The translations under genes and the position numbers were made by a program. A DNA stretch of 64,000 bases. It comes from Saxidomus purpurata (lineage: Eukaryota > Mollusca > Bivalvia > Venerida > Veneridae). The stretch spans positions 27,925,980-27,989,979 of the forward strand of contig JAFMSR010000007.1 of assembly GCA_022818135.1 (NCBI GenBank), written 5' to 3'. A model generated the notes under the pieces. The model made no database searches. It was not told where the DNA came from and worked only from the letters and a program-made list of their open reading frames with translations. Shown here one piece after another: positions 23,361 through 36,500 of the stretch (position 1 is its first letter; every line of letters starts with the position of its first letter).

Positions 23361-24135
23361 ATTATAAGCTTTACTTAACTTAACAAAACCTTGCCTACGC
23401 CGGGGAATGCAGTAGATTTATTATATCATGCCAGCACTGTCTCATTTATGATTAATCTAATATATACTGAGAAAGCATGTAACTATCTGTATACTACTGC
23501 ACAGCATTGGATTTCCAGTCAATTTTATTAAAGCTTTACATGTAAGTGAATGCAAGTTCATTGTTCCCTGCAAAAAACAGAGTGGATTTTACTGAAAACA
23601 AATTATCATGGAAGCCAATTAAACCAATGTTTTTAAAGAATCCACACACCTTAGACAACATCTTGCCATAGCCTTGAACCCATGTACTGGAGATTAACAG
23701 GATTATAGACTATATGCATACAGTCATTTTCTTGTTTTCTTGAACATGATCGTATTTTAGAGTCAAACCCATTTTCTGGGAAAAGATAGTCATACAGGAA
23801 TTTTATATACTGGTAGTACACGTATTATAACAAGGAACAAAATGTATTTGTATATTTCCCCGCAAAGCTATCTAAATATTGTATCAGTATAAATCAATAT
23901 AAACATATTTAAACTAAACAAAAGTGTGCAATTTCAATTGAATGCTTTCATTTACTACAGATGTACATAGATTATTCTTAAAATTTCAAAATTTTTAACA
24001 GCTTAAAATTTGTCTATATCTAAATGTCATGACGGTTTCTTGTTCATGTATATAATCCTACATGTAAGCCCTCACAGGAACAATCTGTTTCCAGGAGACA
24101 AACAAAGACTTTTGTTTTAATATCACCTTTTATTA

Positions 24136-25445
24136 TACCCCCAAAACGAAGTTTAGGGGGGTATATAGGAGTCACCCGGTGGTTGGTCGGTCGGTCGGTC
24201 GGTCGGTCGGTCGGTCGGTCGGTCGGTCGGTCGGGCGGTCTGTTGCATTTTCCTTGTCCGGAGCATAACTTGAAAACTACTAGTTGGAATTCAATACAAC
24301 TTCATACAATGGTCAAGCACATTGAGAGGAAGTGCAGTGCACAAGAACTATAACTCCATCTTCACTAATTACAGAGTTATTGCCCTTTGTTACTTTTCCT
24401 TGTTCCGGAGCATAACTTGAAAACTACTAGTTGGAATTCAATACAACTTCATACAATGGTCAAGCACATTAAGAGGAAGTGCAGTGCACAAGAACCATAA
24501 CTCCATCTTGACTAATTACAGAGTTATTGCCCTTTGTTACTTTTCCTTGTCCGGAGCATAACTTGAAAACTACTAGTTGGAATTCAATACAACTTCATAC
24601 AATGATCAAGCACACTCAGAGGAAGTGCAGTGTACAAGAACTATAACTCTATCTTGAGTATTTACTGAGTTATTGCCCTTTGTTACTTTTACTTGTCCGG
24701 AGCATAACTTGAAAACTACTGGTTGGAATTCAATACAACTTCATACAATGGTCAAGCACATTGAGAGGAAGTGCAGTGCACAAGAACTATAACTCCATCT
24801 TGACTAATTACAGAGTTATTACCCTTTGTTACTTTTCCTTGTCCGGAGCATTACTTGAAAACTACTAGTTGGAATTTAATACAACTTCATACAATGATCA
24901 AGCACACTCAGAGGAAGTGCAGTGTACAATAACTATAACTCTATCTTGAATATTTACTGAGTTATTGCCCTTTGTTACTTTTCCTTGTCCGAAGCATAAC
25001 TGGAAAACTACTGGTTGGAATTCAGTACAACCTCATACAATGGTCAAGTACATTTAGAGGAAGTGCAGTGCACAGGAACCATAACTCCATCTTGACTCAT
25101 TACAGAGTTATTACCCTTTGTTACTTTTCCTTGTCCGGAGCATAACTTGAAAACTTCTGGTTGGAATTGAATACAACTTCATACAATGGTCAAGCACAGT
25201 GAGAGGGAGTGCAGTGCACAGGAACCATAACTCCATCTTGACTAATTACAGTGTTATTGCCCTTTGTTACTTTTCCCTGTCTGGAGCATTTTTCGAAAAC
25301 TACAAGTTGGAATTCAATACAACTTCATACAATGGTCAAGCACAATGAAAGGAACTTCTAAGAACAATATCTCTTTTTAGTTTGTTTGCAAGGTATTATG
25401 TTACTACGAACTTCTTCAGTTTATAAAGCAATCCTTTTGGGGGTA
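24136..25445. mobile_element. Complete TIR element with TTA duplication and internal 147-bp tandem repeats
   Basis: A perfect 11-bp terminal inverted repeat TACCCCCAAAA (24136-24146; inverse at 25435-25445) is flanked by TTA on each side (24133-24135, 25446-25448). Just inside the left end, GGGGGGTATA makes a second small palindrome, followed by a (GGTC)n run at 24182-24235. About eight ~147-bp tandem units follow, each with CGGAGCATAACTTGAAAACT, TTCAATACAACTTCATACAA and GAGTTATTGCCCTTTGTTAC. There is no transposase. The 3-bp TTA duplication fits PIF/Harbinger-type insertion; the family assignment is inference. Confidence 0.85.
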
Positions 25446-26030
25446 TTAATCACATTTAGTGATAGCTCTAGTTTGACAATCAATTTCCAGGAAATTTTAC
25501 GTCTTCATGCTGCTGGCAGACATCTTATTTGAAAAGCCAGTAATGGAATGTTTTTATTTTTTTTTTAGTTTGGCATTAATTACTGTCAGTATGTTACATT
25601 AGATTTTCTGGCACCATTTATCACCAGCTGTTCTTGGTCTGAACATGGGCTTGAATGATTGGGAAGTTATTGTCAGAACTGTCTAGAGGAAACTCTTGGA
25701 CTGGAGACTTTATCTATTTGTGAGATTTGAGAGAAACTAATGATCACATATGATCATCAGATACAAACATATTGGTCGCCTTCTAAGACAGACTTTTCAT
25801 GTGTACCCTGTATCTAAACCAAAATGGATTGGAATATTTAGCTTAATGTTTATGTGAATTTATAGTGTTCTATAGTATACATGGATATTTTTGTTACTGA
25901 CAATTTTTTGGTACGCTAAAGGTATTTCTTTGTAGTGATATACAGATAACAAAAGCTTTGGAATAATGTCATAGTAGATGGCAGTTTGTTTGATTGCTGT
26001 GTATTATTTTCTACCGAAGCTCTTAAGCTT

Positions 26031-26259
26031 GACAGTGTGATGTCATTGTGTTGTGTATGGCTTTAGTTGACAGTGTGATGTCATTGTGTAGTGTATGGCT
26101 TTAGTTGACAGTGTGATGTCATTGTGTAGTGTATGGCTTTAGTTGACAGTGTGATGTCATTGTGTTGTGTATGGCTTTAGTTGACAGTGTGATGTCATTG
26201 TGTTGTGTATGGCTTTAGTTGACAGTGTGATGTCATTGTGTTGTGTATGGCTTTAGTTG
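26031..26259. repeat. Minisatellite, 38-bp unit, 6 copies
   Basis: GACAGTGTGATGTCATTGTG + TAGTGTATGGCTTTAGTT, almost perfect. Copies alternate between TAG and TTG at one position. Confidence 0.95.
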
Positions 26260-26469
26260 ATTCATTATTTAGAGGTAAAAGCTTAGTTCATTGTAGTGCG
26301 GCTTCTTCTACATTAGTTAAAAGTGACCACTTTCATTCCTTTCTATAGAAGCGCTATAACATTCAGGCTTGTTATAATTTGGTTATAGAATTAGTGGGGA
26401 ACGCAAACATTTTGATCTAGTTGTCTGGTCTAGATGGATTCTGATCATAAGTGTCACAAAGTTTGTCTG

Positions 26470-26930
26470 CGCAACTCCCCTTACACCACTGGGCGGATTT
26501 CAACCCCTCAAAAAACACACCAAACACATGCTCAGTCCCAGGCTGAGTTGTGTATCAATGGCGGCATTTTCCGATTTGGTTATTTTAGGCGCAGTTATTG
26601 CCCTTGATTTGTCTCATTTTATGTTGTCTGTGCTATTGCTCTTACACCCCTCTTTGCATTTCAACCACTTCAACTACACACATGAGTGATCAGTACAATG
26701 TTTATACATTTGCATATCATCAGCATGTTCCGCTTCAATGAGTTTTAGAACAGTTATTGCCCTTGTTTTGTCAAATTTTATAATGTCTGGGTTATTTCTC
26801 CTGTATTATTGAATGCATTTCTATCAAACTACACAATTGAGTGATGAGTACATAAATGTCTACTTTTGCATATCTTCAGTCTGTTCCGGTTCATTGAATT
26901 TTAGCTAAACATTTCACTTAAAGGTAGACA
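26470..26930. repeat. Degenerate tandem repeat, ~140-165-bp unit
   Basis: About three diverged units share GTTATTGCCCTTG, TTGTCAAATTTTATAATGTCT, ATTTCAACC and GAGTGATGAGTACA. No coding content. Confidence 0.5.
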
Positions 26931-27177
26931 ATGCATGCAAATTGGCCTAAAGGTACTCGTGTACATATGATTATAGTAATATAAAACGATATCGCAAAGT
27001 AATGTGAGTGGCCATAGGGTACTCTTGTAGAGTTTCTGTTTTCACAGGTATAGAAAAGATCAATGATCTAAGTGATGATGTAAGTTCTAACCTCAGGTTT
27101 TGCTATGTAATTCCCTACAGATACCAAATGTTAAGGTTATAAATGTCACACAAGACCATGATTTGCTGTGCATACAT

Positions 27178-27394
27178 TACTGTAAACTGGGTAATTTCCG
27201 TGTGACAAAAACTTCGTTGATTGTGAGCAGGCAGACTTATTTGCAAATAATTTAATTCCGAAAAAGAGGATTCTCTAAAACATAGTAAATCTATGTGAAA
27301 TGAATCTTTTGCGAAGATTTTCACAATAGCGAAGTGGGAAATTCGCAAAAATAGTGAAAATCAAATTATCACAAATATTACCCAGTGTACAGTA
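27178..27394. mobile_element. MITE family 1, copy just upstream of SARM1
   Basis: Ends TACTGTAAACTGGG and CCCAGTGTACAGTA. The interior has GTGAGCAGGCAGACTTATTTG and GAAATGAATCTTTTGCG. It lies 57 bp before the first SARM1 coding exon, so it is inside the SARM1 5' intron if the upstream exon lies further left. Confidence 0.85.
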
Positions 27395-27450
27395 GTGCAG
27401 ATAATGTTCTTATTCCTAGCTTCTTAGTAATAAAACTTTTATTCTTTCAG

Positions 27451-27538
27451 ATGTGTGAAGTGACTGTAGATTGACCAGCTTGTAGAGAAGACTGTACTGT
27501 GGAAGAAACCATGGCAGAGGCTAATCCTCATTTATCAG
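27451..27538 (+). CDS. SARM1: SARM1 coding exon 1 (5' UTR plus residues 1-10)
   Basis: Acceptor TTCTTTCAG at 27450 and donor GTATGG at 27539. The start ATG at 27511 sits in a strong context (GAAACCATGG) and encodes [10 protein letters not shown] with a phase-1 end that matches the next exon. The exon itself begins with ATG: an in-frame upstream ORF of seven codons (27451-27474) ends in TGA before the real start, so translation of SARM1 may be dampened by it. Because this exon starts at an acceptor, at least one non-coding exon lies upstream. Confidence 0.85.
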
Positions 27539-30500
27539 GTATGGTCGCTTATTTAATAACCTTTCTATTTGTCAAGCTTCATGAATAATGGGCAGTGCAC
27601 TAAGGGTCAATCGTAAGGCCCTCCCTCATTCTGTATGGTGGTAAAATCCCTATCTTATTGTTGAGGAAATACAATTCTTTCATCCTCTGTTGATGCTCTG
27701 TGAGGGAATGTTCCTTCAGTAACTTACAGTCAGGTCGCACCTTAATATAGGTTGTTGCTTTTATACATTAATTATACAGTATATTTATATAATGATATGA
27801 AAATGGTTATGGAAAATGATAAATGGATACATCAGTATCGACTGCTTCATTTAGGGGACCGCTTATACAGGTTCAATTGCAGTGGGAAATATGTAACATG
27901 CAATTCAGTAATTTGTTTCCATATGTAACATGTCATTCAGTATTCTGTTTCCATATGTTACAGGTCACTCAGTATTCTGTTTCCATATGTTACAGATCAC
28001 TCAGTATTCTGTTTCCATATGTACAGGTCACTCAGTATTCTGTTTCCATATGTTACATGTCACACAGTATCTGTTTCCATATGGTGCATGTCATTCAGTA
28101 TTCTGTTTCCCTATGTTACAGGTCACTCAGCATTCTGTTTCTATATGTTACAGGTCACTCAGTATTCTGTTCCATATGTTACAGGTCATCCAGTATTCTC
28201 TTTCCATGTTACAGGTCACTCAGTATTGTTTCCATATGTTACAGGTCATCCAGTATTCTCTTTCTATGTTTAATACATGTCACTCAGTATTTTGTTTCCA
28301 TATTGTACATGTCACTGAGTATTCTGTTTCCATATGTTAGGTCATTCAGTGAGGTCTATTAAATATTGAACAGATTAAGAAATCATCACAGATACTTTAA
28401 CAGATAGACAGCTTCAGGACAATTGATTTCACAACAAACAGATACTGGTATTGATTCACACAGAGAAATAAATTCATTGTCATTGCATGACAAAGTAACT
28501 TCTATTTTCTTAGGTTTCAAAGTAGTGGAAATAATGTGAAACAATAGATCTTGGAATGACGCCATGGTTTTGTATCACGGTCTACAGTCTAAGCTGTGTT
28601 TTGATCATGAGGATTTATGATTTGATTGTCATCAGCTGTGAATTGAAACAGAATCACACACATATATGACACATATGTATATATAGCCCATGTACAATTT
28701 CATGACTATATTGAAAAGGCTATTAGTCTTAAAGATGTTTAAGTAAAACATAAAACAGTTTTAGAAATAACATGGGCAGATAACTTTGTAGTTGCTGGAT
28801 TGGTTTTGTCCCCAAAAAAAAACAAACACCCCCCCCCCCCCCCCCCCCCCAATTCATCCTACGTCCCCCACAATTGTATTGCTAGTCCCAAGGAAAGGGT
28901 ACCCTTTTTTTCTTTTCCCACCAAACCCCCCCCCCCCCCCCTCCTTTCTAACTTTCAATTGCCTTCTTAAGGGTCAGCCCAAAGTGTCAGGCCATTTGGT
29001 TTCCCTTTTTTTTTTTATCTATTTTATTGTTTATTTAAAAGGGGTTGTGATCCCCCCTTTAGTGACGATTACTTCCTTTTTTTTCTTATTTTAAAAACTT
29101 AGTGGTACACAAATTTTTAAATCAGACCAAAGGCTGCTTTTTCAGCCCTTTAATTCAGTCAGTTATTTCCCTTAGATTTATAAGTACACTTTGTAAAGTC
29201 ATTTATTGTTTAATTTTTTTTAAGAATTCTCTATCAAACTGTGCCAGAGTTGATCAAACTGTACCAGAGTATTTCACCACATTAAAAATTCAGTTTCTTT
29301 ATCAAACTATGCCAGAAATTTCACCACATTAAACAAGTTCATACAGGTTTTGTTATTCAGCTGTCTATTATAGTCCCATCTAGATTATGTTGTTAAACTA
29401 ACGCAAAGTTCAATTTAGAAAAATTATCCTAAGCTTTTTTTTTCAAGCAATTTGAAATAAATTTTTACACGAGAAAAGTCCTCACAAGTTTTTGTACTAT
29501 GTTGGACAAGAAATAGGGTCAGTGGGTGAATAAAGACAATCGTTACCTAAGTATTCCAAAATGTGTATAACAATTCTATCTAACAATTTAAAAGAATTTT
29601 GTTTGTAATCCTCATATTAAAGATGAGATTAATGCAATACTGTAAATCTGGTCAATATTTGTGTTTATTTAATTTTTCGCTAATTTCGCAAATTTCCCAC
29701 TAACTAAAAAATTGCTACTTAAAAAATCTGGAGAAAGATTCCTTTCACATAACAGAATTATCCTTTTGTGAATATCAAATTCACTAATAAGTCTGTCTGC
29801 ACATAAATCACATAAGTTTTGTCACACAAAAATCACCCAGTTTACAGTATCATAGAAAGTGTCATTTCTTCAGGTTATATTTCATTTGGGAGTTCTTAAA
29901 GGATTAGCTTGGATGTGTTGTGATGCTAAGTTGAAATTAAAAGTTTCAAGTTGTTGAGAGGAGTGCTGGTGTAGAGGTTAAGGTGTCGGCTGCTCATCCC
30001 GGATGATGCAGGTTTGAGCCCCACCGGAGTCACAACTGTACTTCCTCATATTACACCAGTACTGGATTTTCCAGGAAGCGGACTCGAGAGTGTCTCCATA
30101 AGCTAGAAGCTTTCTTCACAATTGTTGAGCTAAAATAGATCGGTATAAACTATGTTATTAAGTATATATTTGTCAGCAGCTTCACTTTTTTTCATGACAA
30201 GAGATATTGGCTGGTGGATATTACAGGTTTTTGGCATTTAAAGGCCCGTTTCAACCGTTAGAAACCGCAGACTTTCTCGCATAAAAAGACATTGTCAGTA
30301 GCACCTGGGCTTGAACCCTTCATCCTTAATCAATGAGAGGTTACAGTTTTTTCAAGTCAGTGACTTAAAACTAAATGAAAAATTCAGTTAAGTAGAAAAC
30401 GTGTGCACTTCTTTTTCATCTCACTATAGAATGCACTTCAAAAATTGTAAATTTGATGAGTTTATGATACTTAAGACCTTCCTTGAGGAAAAAAAATGAT

Positions 30501-33500
30501 GTCGAGTGTAAATGCAATTTATTATAAACTTTGTCGTAAAGAAAACCCTTCACATGCAGGTATGTCATGCATCGCAAGTTTGATGAACGAAATGAGAGGA
30601 AAAGAAACTTGTTTGCTGGGGGAACATGATGGAGATTGCATGTCTATGTTCTTCTAGTGTATTGATTAAACAGACATATTGGTAACAAGCAAAGCTCATG
30701 TGCTCATATTAAATGTCAAAGCTTAACCGGTAAATTTCTATAGGGAGTGCGCGCACCTTGAATTACTTCACATTCATTCGGAGCTTAGTTTGCAGTCAGA
30801 TAAATCGGATTTTAAAATTTACGTAGGTGAGCAAAATTTTTTTTACAGTAAATTCAGTCACTGATTTCTGACTGTGTCACAATACATGAGTTTTTGTACC
30901 CTCAAAAAAACTATTTAAGGGTTACAAATTCATTTTTCAACTTGTTTGTCTGTCTGCCTTTCCTTTTATTTGTCACAATTCCATTTGCATTTAAATTTTG
31001 AAACCAGTCAAGTTGATAATAACTCTATCAACTTTTACCTCGCTGGTGGCAGGGGATTCTGCCTCTGTGACAAGTGCAGATCATGACCAGCCTGTGCATA
31101 AATGCAGTTTGATCATTATTTTGCATGGTGTGTCAGTCAATTAGTTGTCAATAAGCTGAACCCCTCCGAACAATACTTGGTACCATCCAAATTAAAAGAT
31201 GGACAAGTCCATTATAGAAAATCAAGCAGGATAAGGGGTTAATACTTCACCAAAATGTTTATATTAATTAGCAAGGATATGTCTCAATTAAAATACAGTA
31301 AACTCACTATTTAACAAACACCTTGGGACCATTTAAATTTGTTCCTTATAACCAGAAGATGTCATACCTATCTAGCATTTTCTTACTTTACAAAGAAGAG
31401 AAAAAATCGTGCCCGGAAACTTTGTTCCTTACATCCCTAATTTCACTATATATCCGTAGTCATTATATACGGAGTTTCCTGTATAGGTCCGTCTGCTTTA
31501 AGGTGAACTCAAGACATCAGACTGAAGTTTTAATAGTTAGATAGTTTATGGCGGCCCTGTAAGCAGTTAAATTAACCTCAAGCTTCATTAAAATAAAGCT
31601 AACTAAAGTTTCATACTTTTTGCTGACAAAAGTTCACATAAAAAATGTATTCAGTGTTCAATTGTTATTCAGAAATTGTCAAAATGATGCAAATTGCAAC
31701 ATGCAAATGAAGTAGTTTTGTTGAAAGTCCTATCAATAGAATGCAGGCCCATGAGACAAGAGGATACAAATAGTTTTAGCAGATGTAAGAAATCAGCCTA
31801 ACTGTTATTCATGAAACTGATTATTGCCCTGTCTCTATGCATACATAGAGATAAGTGGAAAAGAAATGCCAGGAAAAGTTCTTACTACTCTATTTTTAGA
31901 ACTCAACAGGCTTCACTTTGTTGCCCTTTTTGAGAGCATGCAGTATTTGATTGAATTTTACTATTCAATTGTTATATACAGTTTATTATACTGTTTATTT
32001 TAGCTCGATTGTGAAGAAAGCTTGTAGCGTATTCAGAGTCACTCTCGACTTCGAGAGAAAAACTGGAATAACCAGTACTTAAGTGTCACATGAGGAGGTA
32101 CGGTTGCCTTGTAACTCCTCCTGGATGTGTGGCAGACACCTTGAACAAACAACACTACAGTTGTCTATAGATGATACTCTGTAAAATAAATGGGCTCATT
32201 AAATACTTGAAATTGTTTTCAGCTGGCACAATGCAGCAGCAGCTTAGGGCCCTCCGTGTTCTATACCTAGTGGTTAGAACATTCATCTTGTGACTTGGAG
32301 GACCTGGATTTGCAGATCCCTTAATCAGACATGATGTCTGGTTTGTCATAGGTCAAGACACTCACAGACCATGCCCATGCCCACTCAGCTGCAAATGCAT
32401 ACAAATCATAAAAATTTTCCAGCTGTTTTTCTAATAAATGATTGGTATGGTCATCCATGGTGTCCTAAAAAAAATTTAAAGTCAAAGGAAATTTCAAATT
32501 GATTCACATCCTATAAACTCTACTGTCCTGAAGAAAAATCAGCACTTTCAGAACTGCGGCATATCTCCTAAATGCTATCATAGCTAAATGCAGATACTTA
32601 TTTCATGACTTCTACTTTTAAATTTAGTATTTTTTTAGAATATGCAAAGTCATCAGAGATCGAGTTTACATGTGATTTAACCTCTACCCGCTGTACAAGT
32701 CTGTTGCAACAAATTACGATGGAGCTCTGCGAGATATCATGGTCAATAAAGATTGCAAAGACCTGCAGATCACTGTTAGAATGATTCTGATCAATGGAAT
32801 GAATCTGTTTTTACCCATCCCATAATGCAATGTTGTAAATACTGAAGCATGTTCAACTGAGTTTCAATGATAATTGAATATCCTTATTTCAGTGCTGATA
32901 GTTACTGGCTGATAGTTACTAACTGATAGTTACTGGCTGATAGTTACTGGCTGATAGCTACTGGCTGATAGTTACTGGCTGATAGTTACTAACTGATAGT
33001 TACTGGCTGATAGTTACTGGCTGATAATTACTAGCTGATAGTTACTGGCTGATAGTTACTATGATTTTAAGGTCAATGGGTACATTCTGAAGACCACGAT
33101 ATATGAGATCCTTGAAAATATTACTGTCAAAGGTCTAACAATGTGGTTTTACAAGTCGTTAGATAACACAGTTGCAGGTATTTTAAATGTTAAATTAGCA
33201 TTTTTACTGCCGATTTACATTTCATCAAGACAAAATGTGGTAACAAGATGTCCATAAATAGAATGAATATAAAGGTCCTGACAAAATTCTTTCTAAAAAC
33301 TGCAGACATATATCAATGTTTATGCATAATTTGACATTTTGTTCCTCGTCAGTACATTTTAAATTTCATGGTTATAACTTTGTATGAACTAGAGGAGTTA
33401 AATTTACATTTGATTTGAAATTTACCTTCAGTTTGTAAGTAAATGGACCGATAATACAAGACATAAGTTTTCTGAAGGGATATGAAGTTTGAGCAAGACT

Positions 33501-36500
33501 TAAAGGTCCATTACTAAGACCAAATCAAATTTTCTTTTTAATCTCGAAGTGAAATGGGCGTCGTCTCAGAAGGAAAAATATGACATAGTGCATCGAATGT
33601 GACCATATTGTGTTGAAAATAACGGTTGAAAGAACTGTACTTCCAATGATGTGTAAGGTATATCTTTAACTGTTTACAACATGCAATAAAGCGAAAGTAG
33701 GACAAAAAGACTACCCTGGTCAATCTAAAGAAATACAATAACATTCACTTGTTTTTCTACATGCAGTATTTCAATACGGATGTATTTCAAACAGGGAAAT
33801 ACTCCACGGCTATTGTAAAGTTTTAGAAGCCAGTTTCAAACTGTATTTCCTGATTACAATTCAAGATTTAAAAGAAAATTAGATTTGATGTTAGTAATGG
33901 ACCTTTAATCAGCTGCATAATGGATCACAGAGATACAGTGTGTCTTATCAACTTTCAGCCAACTTTGGGCCTCAATAGCTTATTCGTAAGGGTGTCCACC
34001 TCCAGAAAGTAAGGTCCCGAGTTCGAATCCCAGCCCAAGTATTAGGTGTATCCTTGGGCAAAGCCACTGATACCACAAGTGCCTCAGACCACCAAGCTGT
34101 AAATGGGTAGCGATGATGAAAAACTGACTGTCTTTCTCTTGCTAGCGTGATGACATCTGAAATTAGTGTTCCGGAGGGATTCAATAATCTAATTGGAAGC
34201 TTTCTTCGTAATCAAACTAAAATGAATTCATATAAACTAACTTCCAGCCAGTCTGTAAAGCCATTGTAGTCAGTAAATACTAGACTGTGTGCTATTGAGT
34301 TGTTGTACGGGGTATTGTTTAAGAATGAAATGCTGAAACCAGATAGCTCTGCCTTCCAACCAGTGTAGACCAACTATATATGAATAAACTTAAATAAAAA
34401 CTTGGTATAAACTAGACTGAGGCCAAAGGAATAATATAAGGAAGACTGCTGATCAAACATCTGAAGGTAGACTAGTTACTAGTCTGATAATTTTATGTTT
34501 TTTCAATATACTATATTTCACGCACTATTTCCAGTCTATTTTATATGATTTTGCTTTGTACACTTGGGCAGTGAAATCGGCGCTGGATAGTAGACTGGCT
34601 CTAGAACAAAACTGATAGATATTTATTAGTAAAAGAGATCTTTCAGGGCCTGGTGACCAGGCTAATCTGAAGGGTAGTACTGGGGTAAAATATTTTCAAG
34701 TACAATTCATGATAGAAGTGTCTGTTGTAACCTTAATTGAAATGCATTATTGAAAGTTTATTTCTTCCCCAGGGATTGTCGACTGCATTTAGTAATTACC
34801 GATCGAAAAATGGCATTGTAGTGAATTGTTCTTGGTACGTGATGAGCAATATATTTTATACTTTGATTAATCTTATATAGACTTTATGCTTAGTAAGTTT
34901 TTTGTTGTAAATTAGCAATTGCTTTTAAAATTGGAAAATACAGCTTGTTATAGTACTGGTTCTGCTTATGGTAACGTTTTACCTCATAATAACAATAAGA
35001 AACCCTTAGTTGATAAATCGAGCAAAAATTACATTTTATAAAGTTTCTGTTTCAGATATGGTTAAGATTTGCAAAAATAACAAGCTGATTTTTAAATAGA
35101 ATGATTTAGCAATTTTTCTTTGTGTCATGACTGATGTAGAATGTTTCGACCTTAAGTTTAGTTAAGACTATAACATAGAGCAAAATTTGGGTTTAACTTG
35201 ATGTTCGTAAATTATTGCTGTATTTTGGAAATAAAGAGAATTTCTTTCTTTTTTTGTCTTTTCAGGAAAATATGTCTCAAAATGATTGGTAATTAACATC
35301 ATACTGAGAGATATCATAACATTGTAATGTTGTTGCATTGCTTTTAGTGATATTGAATTTCATTCGCTATGATTTTTTTACAAAAATGATGATCAATATT
35401 TACTGTATTTCAGGAAAACTTCCTGACCTTCTGATAGAGGAAGAGAAAGGTGAAGGTCATTCATTCGCCTTCAAGTCACTGGAGCGATCCAAGTCCGAGG
35501 CAGCACTCCTCCAGGGTAGGGGAACCCAGGACCACAGTTCAGGGAGTTCACAGGACTGCTCTAACATTCTTGATCAACATAACATTTCAGAGTGTTCAAA
35601 AGTTTACTTTGACCTCTCTAAAGGCGAAACATTTGAAGAACACACTGGAAAAAATCTCTATTTTGCGCCCTCAAGGTCGAATTCTGGTCGATTTCTAGAG
35701 ACAATTCGTCAGAACGAAGAGTTACGTGTGGATGAAATGACCTTGAACTACAGAGATCATAGGTCAATATCGGTTGGAAGTACGTCAAGTATGGATAGTA
35801 TGGATGGCCGCTTTTTTCGTGCGGACCTGGATTCAAGTCAGGATGGTGTTAATTTTATGGCAACATTTGAAAGTCTTTCGGCTTCGCTAAAAGACAAAAT
35901 AACAAAACTTACAACGTGTGAAGAAGAGTGTGAACAGATAGAAGTGCTAAATGACATAAATATCTTAATTGAACAGGCTTGGGCGATACCAGCAATTCGG
36001 GAGAGATTTAGCTTATGGCCTCAGTGCTATAATAAACCAAGAAAAGGCTTTGGATGTAGTTCTTAGATACTGTTCTACAAGTTCTAAATCATTGTTAGTT
36101 GCTTCTGTCAGAGTTCTCGAACAGGTTCTGACCACAGATAATAGGGAATATGTGGCCTCAACAGGGTTAGACCCTCTCGTTCAGATGTGCTTGAAATTCA
36201 AAGATGATCGTGAGGTTGCTCAAATTACAACGGGTATTCTTGAGAGCATGTTTAAGACCTCCGAGGACACATGTCACAGACTAATGGATCTTGGGGGTGT
36301 AGAGGTTATTCTGTATTGGTGTCGCGGGCAAGACCGACTCACTCTGCGACATTGTGCTATAGCTTTAGCAAATCTTTCCCTGTATGGAGGACCAGAGAAT
36401 CATAGCCAAATGGTTAACCTTAAAGTACCCGAGTGGTTGTTTCCGTTAGCTTTCAATGAAGACGACATTGTGCGATATTATGCGTGTTTAGCAATTTCAG

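Noticed and set aside
27823..28362. 179-residue open frame plus two overlapping frames
   Set aside because: All three arise from the 32-bp minisatellite, which lacks stops in three frames; the peptides are the same repeat read differently.
28792..29094. Proline-rich open frame
   Set aside because: Its proline run is a poly-C tract in a low-complexity, probably mis-assembled stretch.
32893..33060. CRISPR-like short repeats
   Set aside because: This and the other arrays are head-to-tail minisatellites without spacers, in animal DNA.
35990..36005. Programmed +1 frameshift in SARM1
   Set aside because: No slippery codon, stop codon or obvious downstream structure is present at the site; an indel is simpler. 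Kept only as a finding about the extra base.
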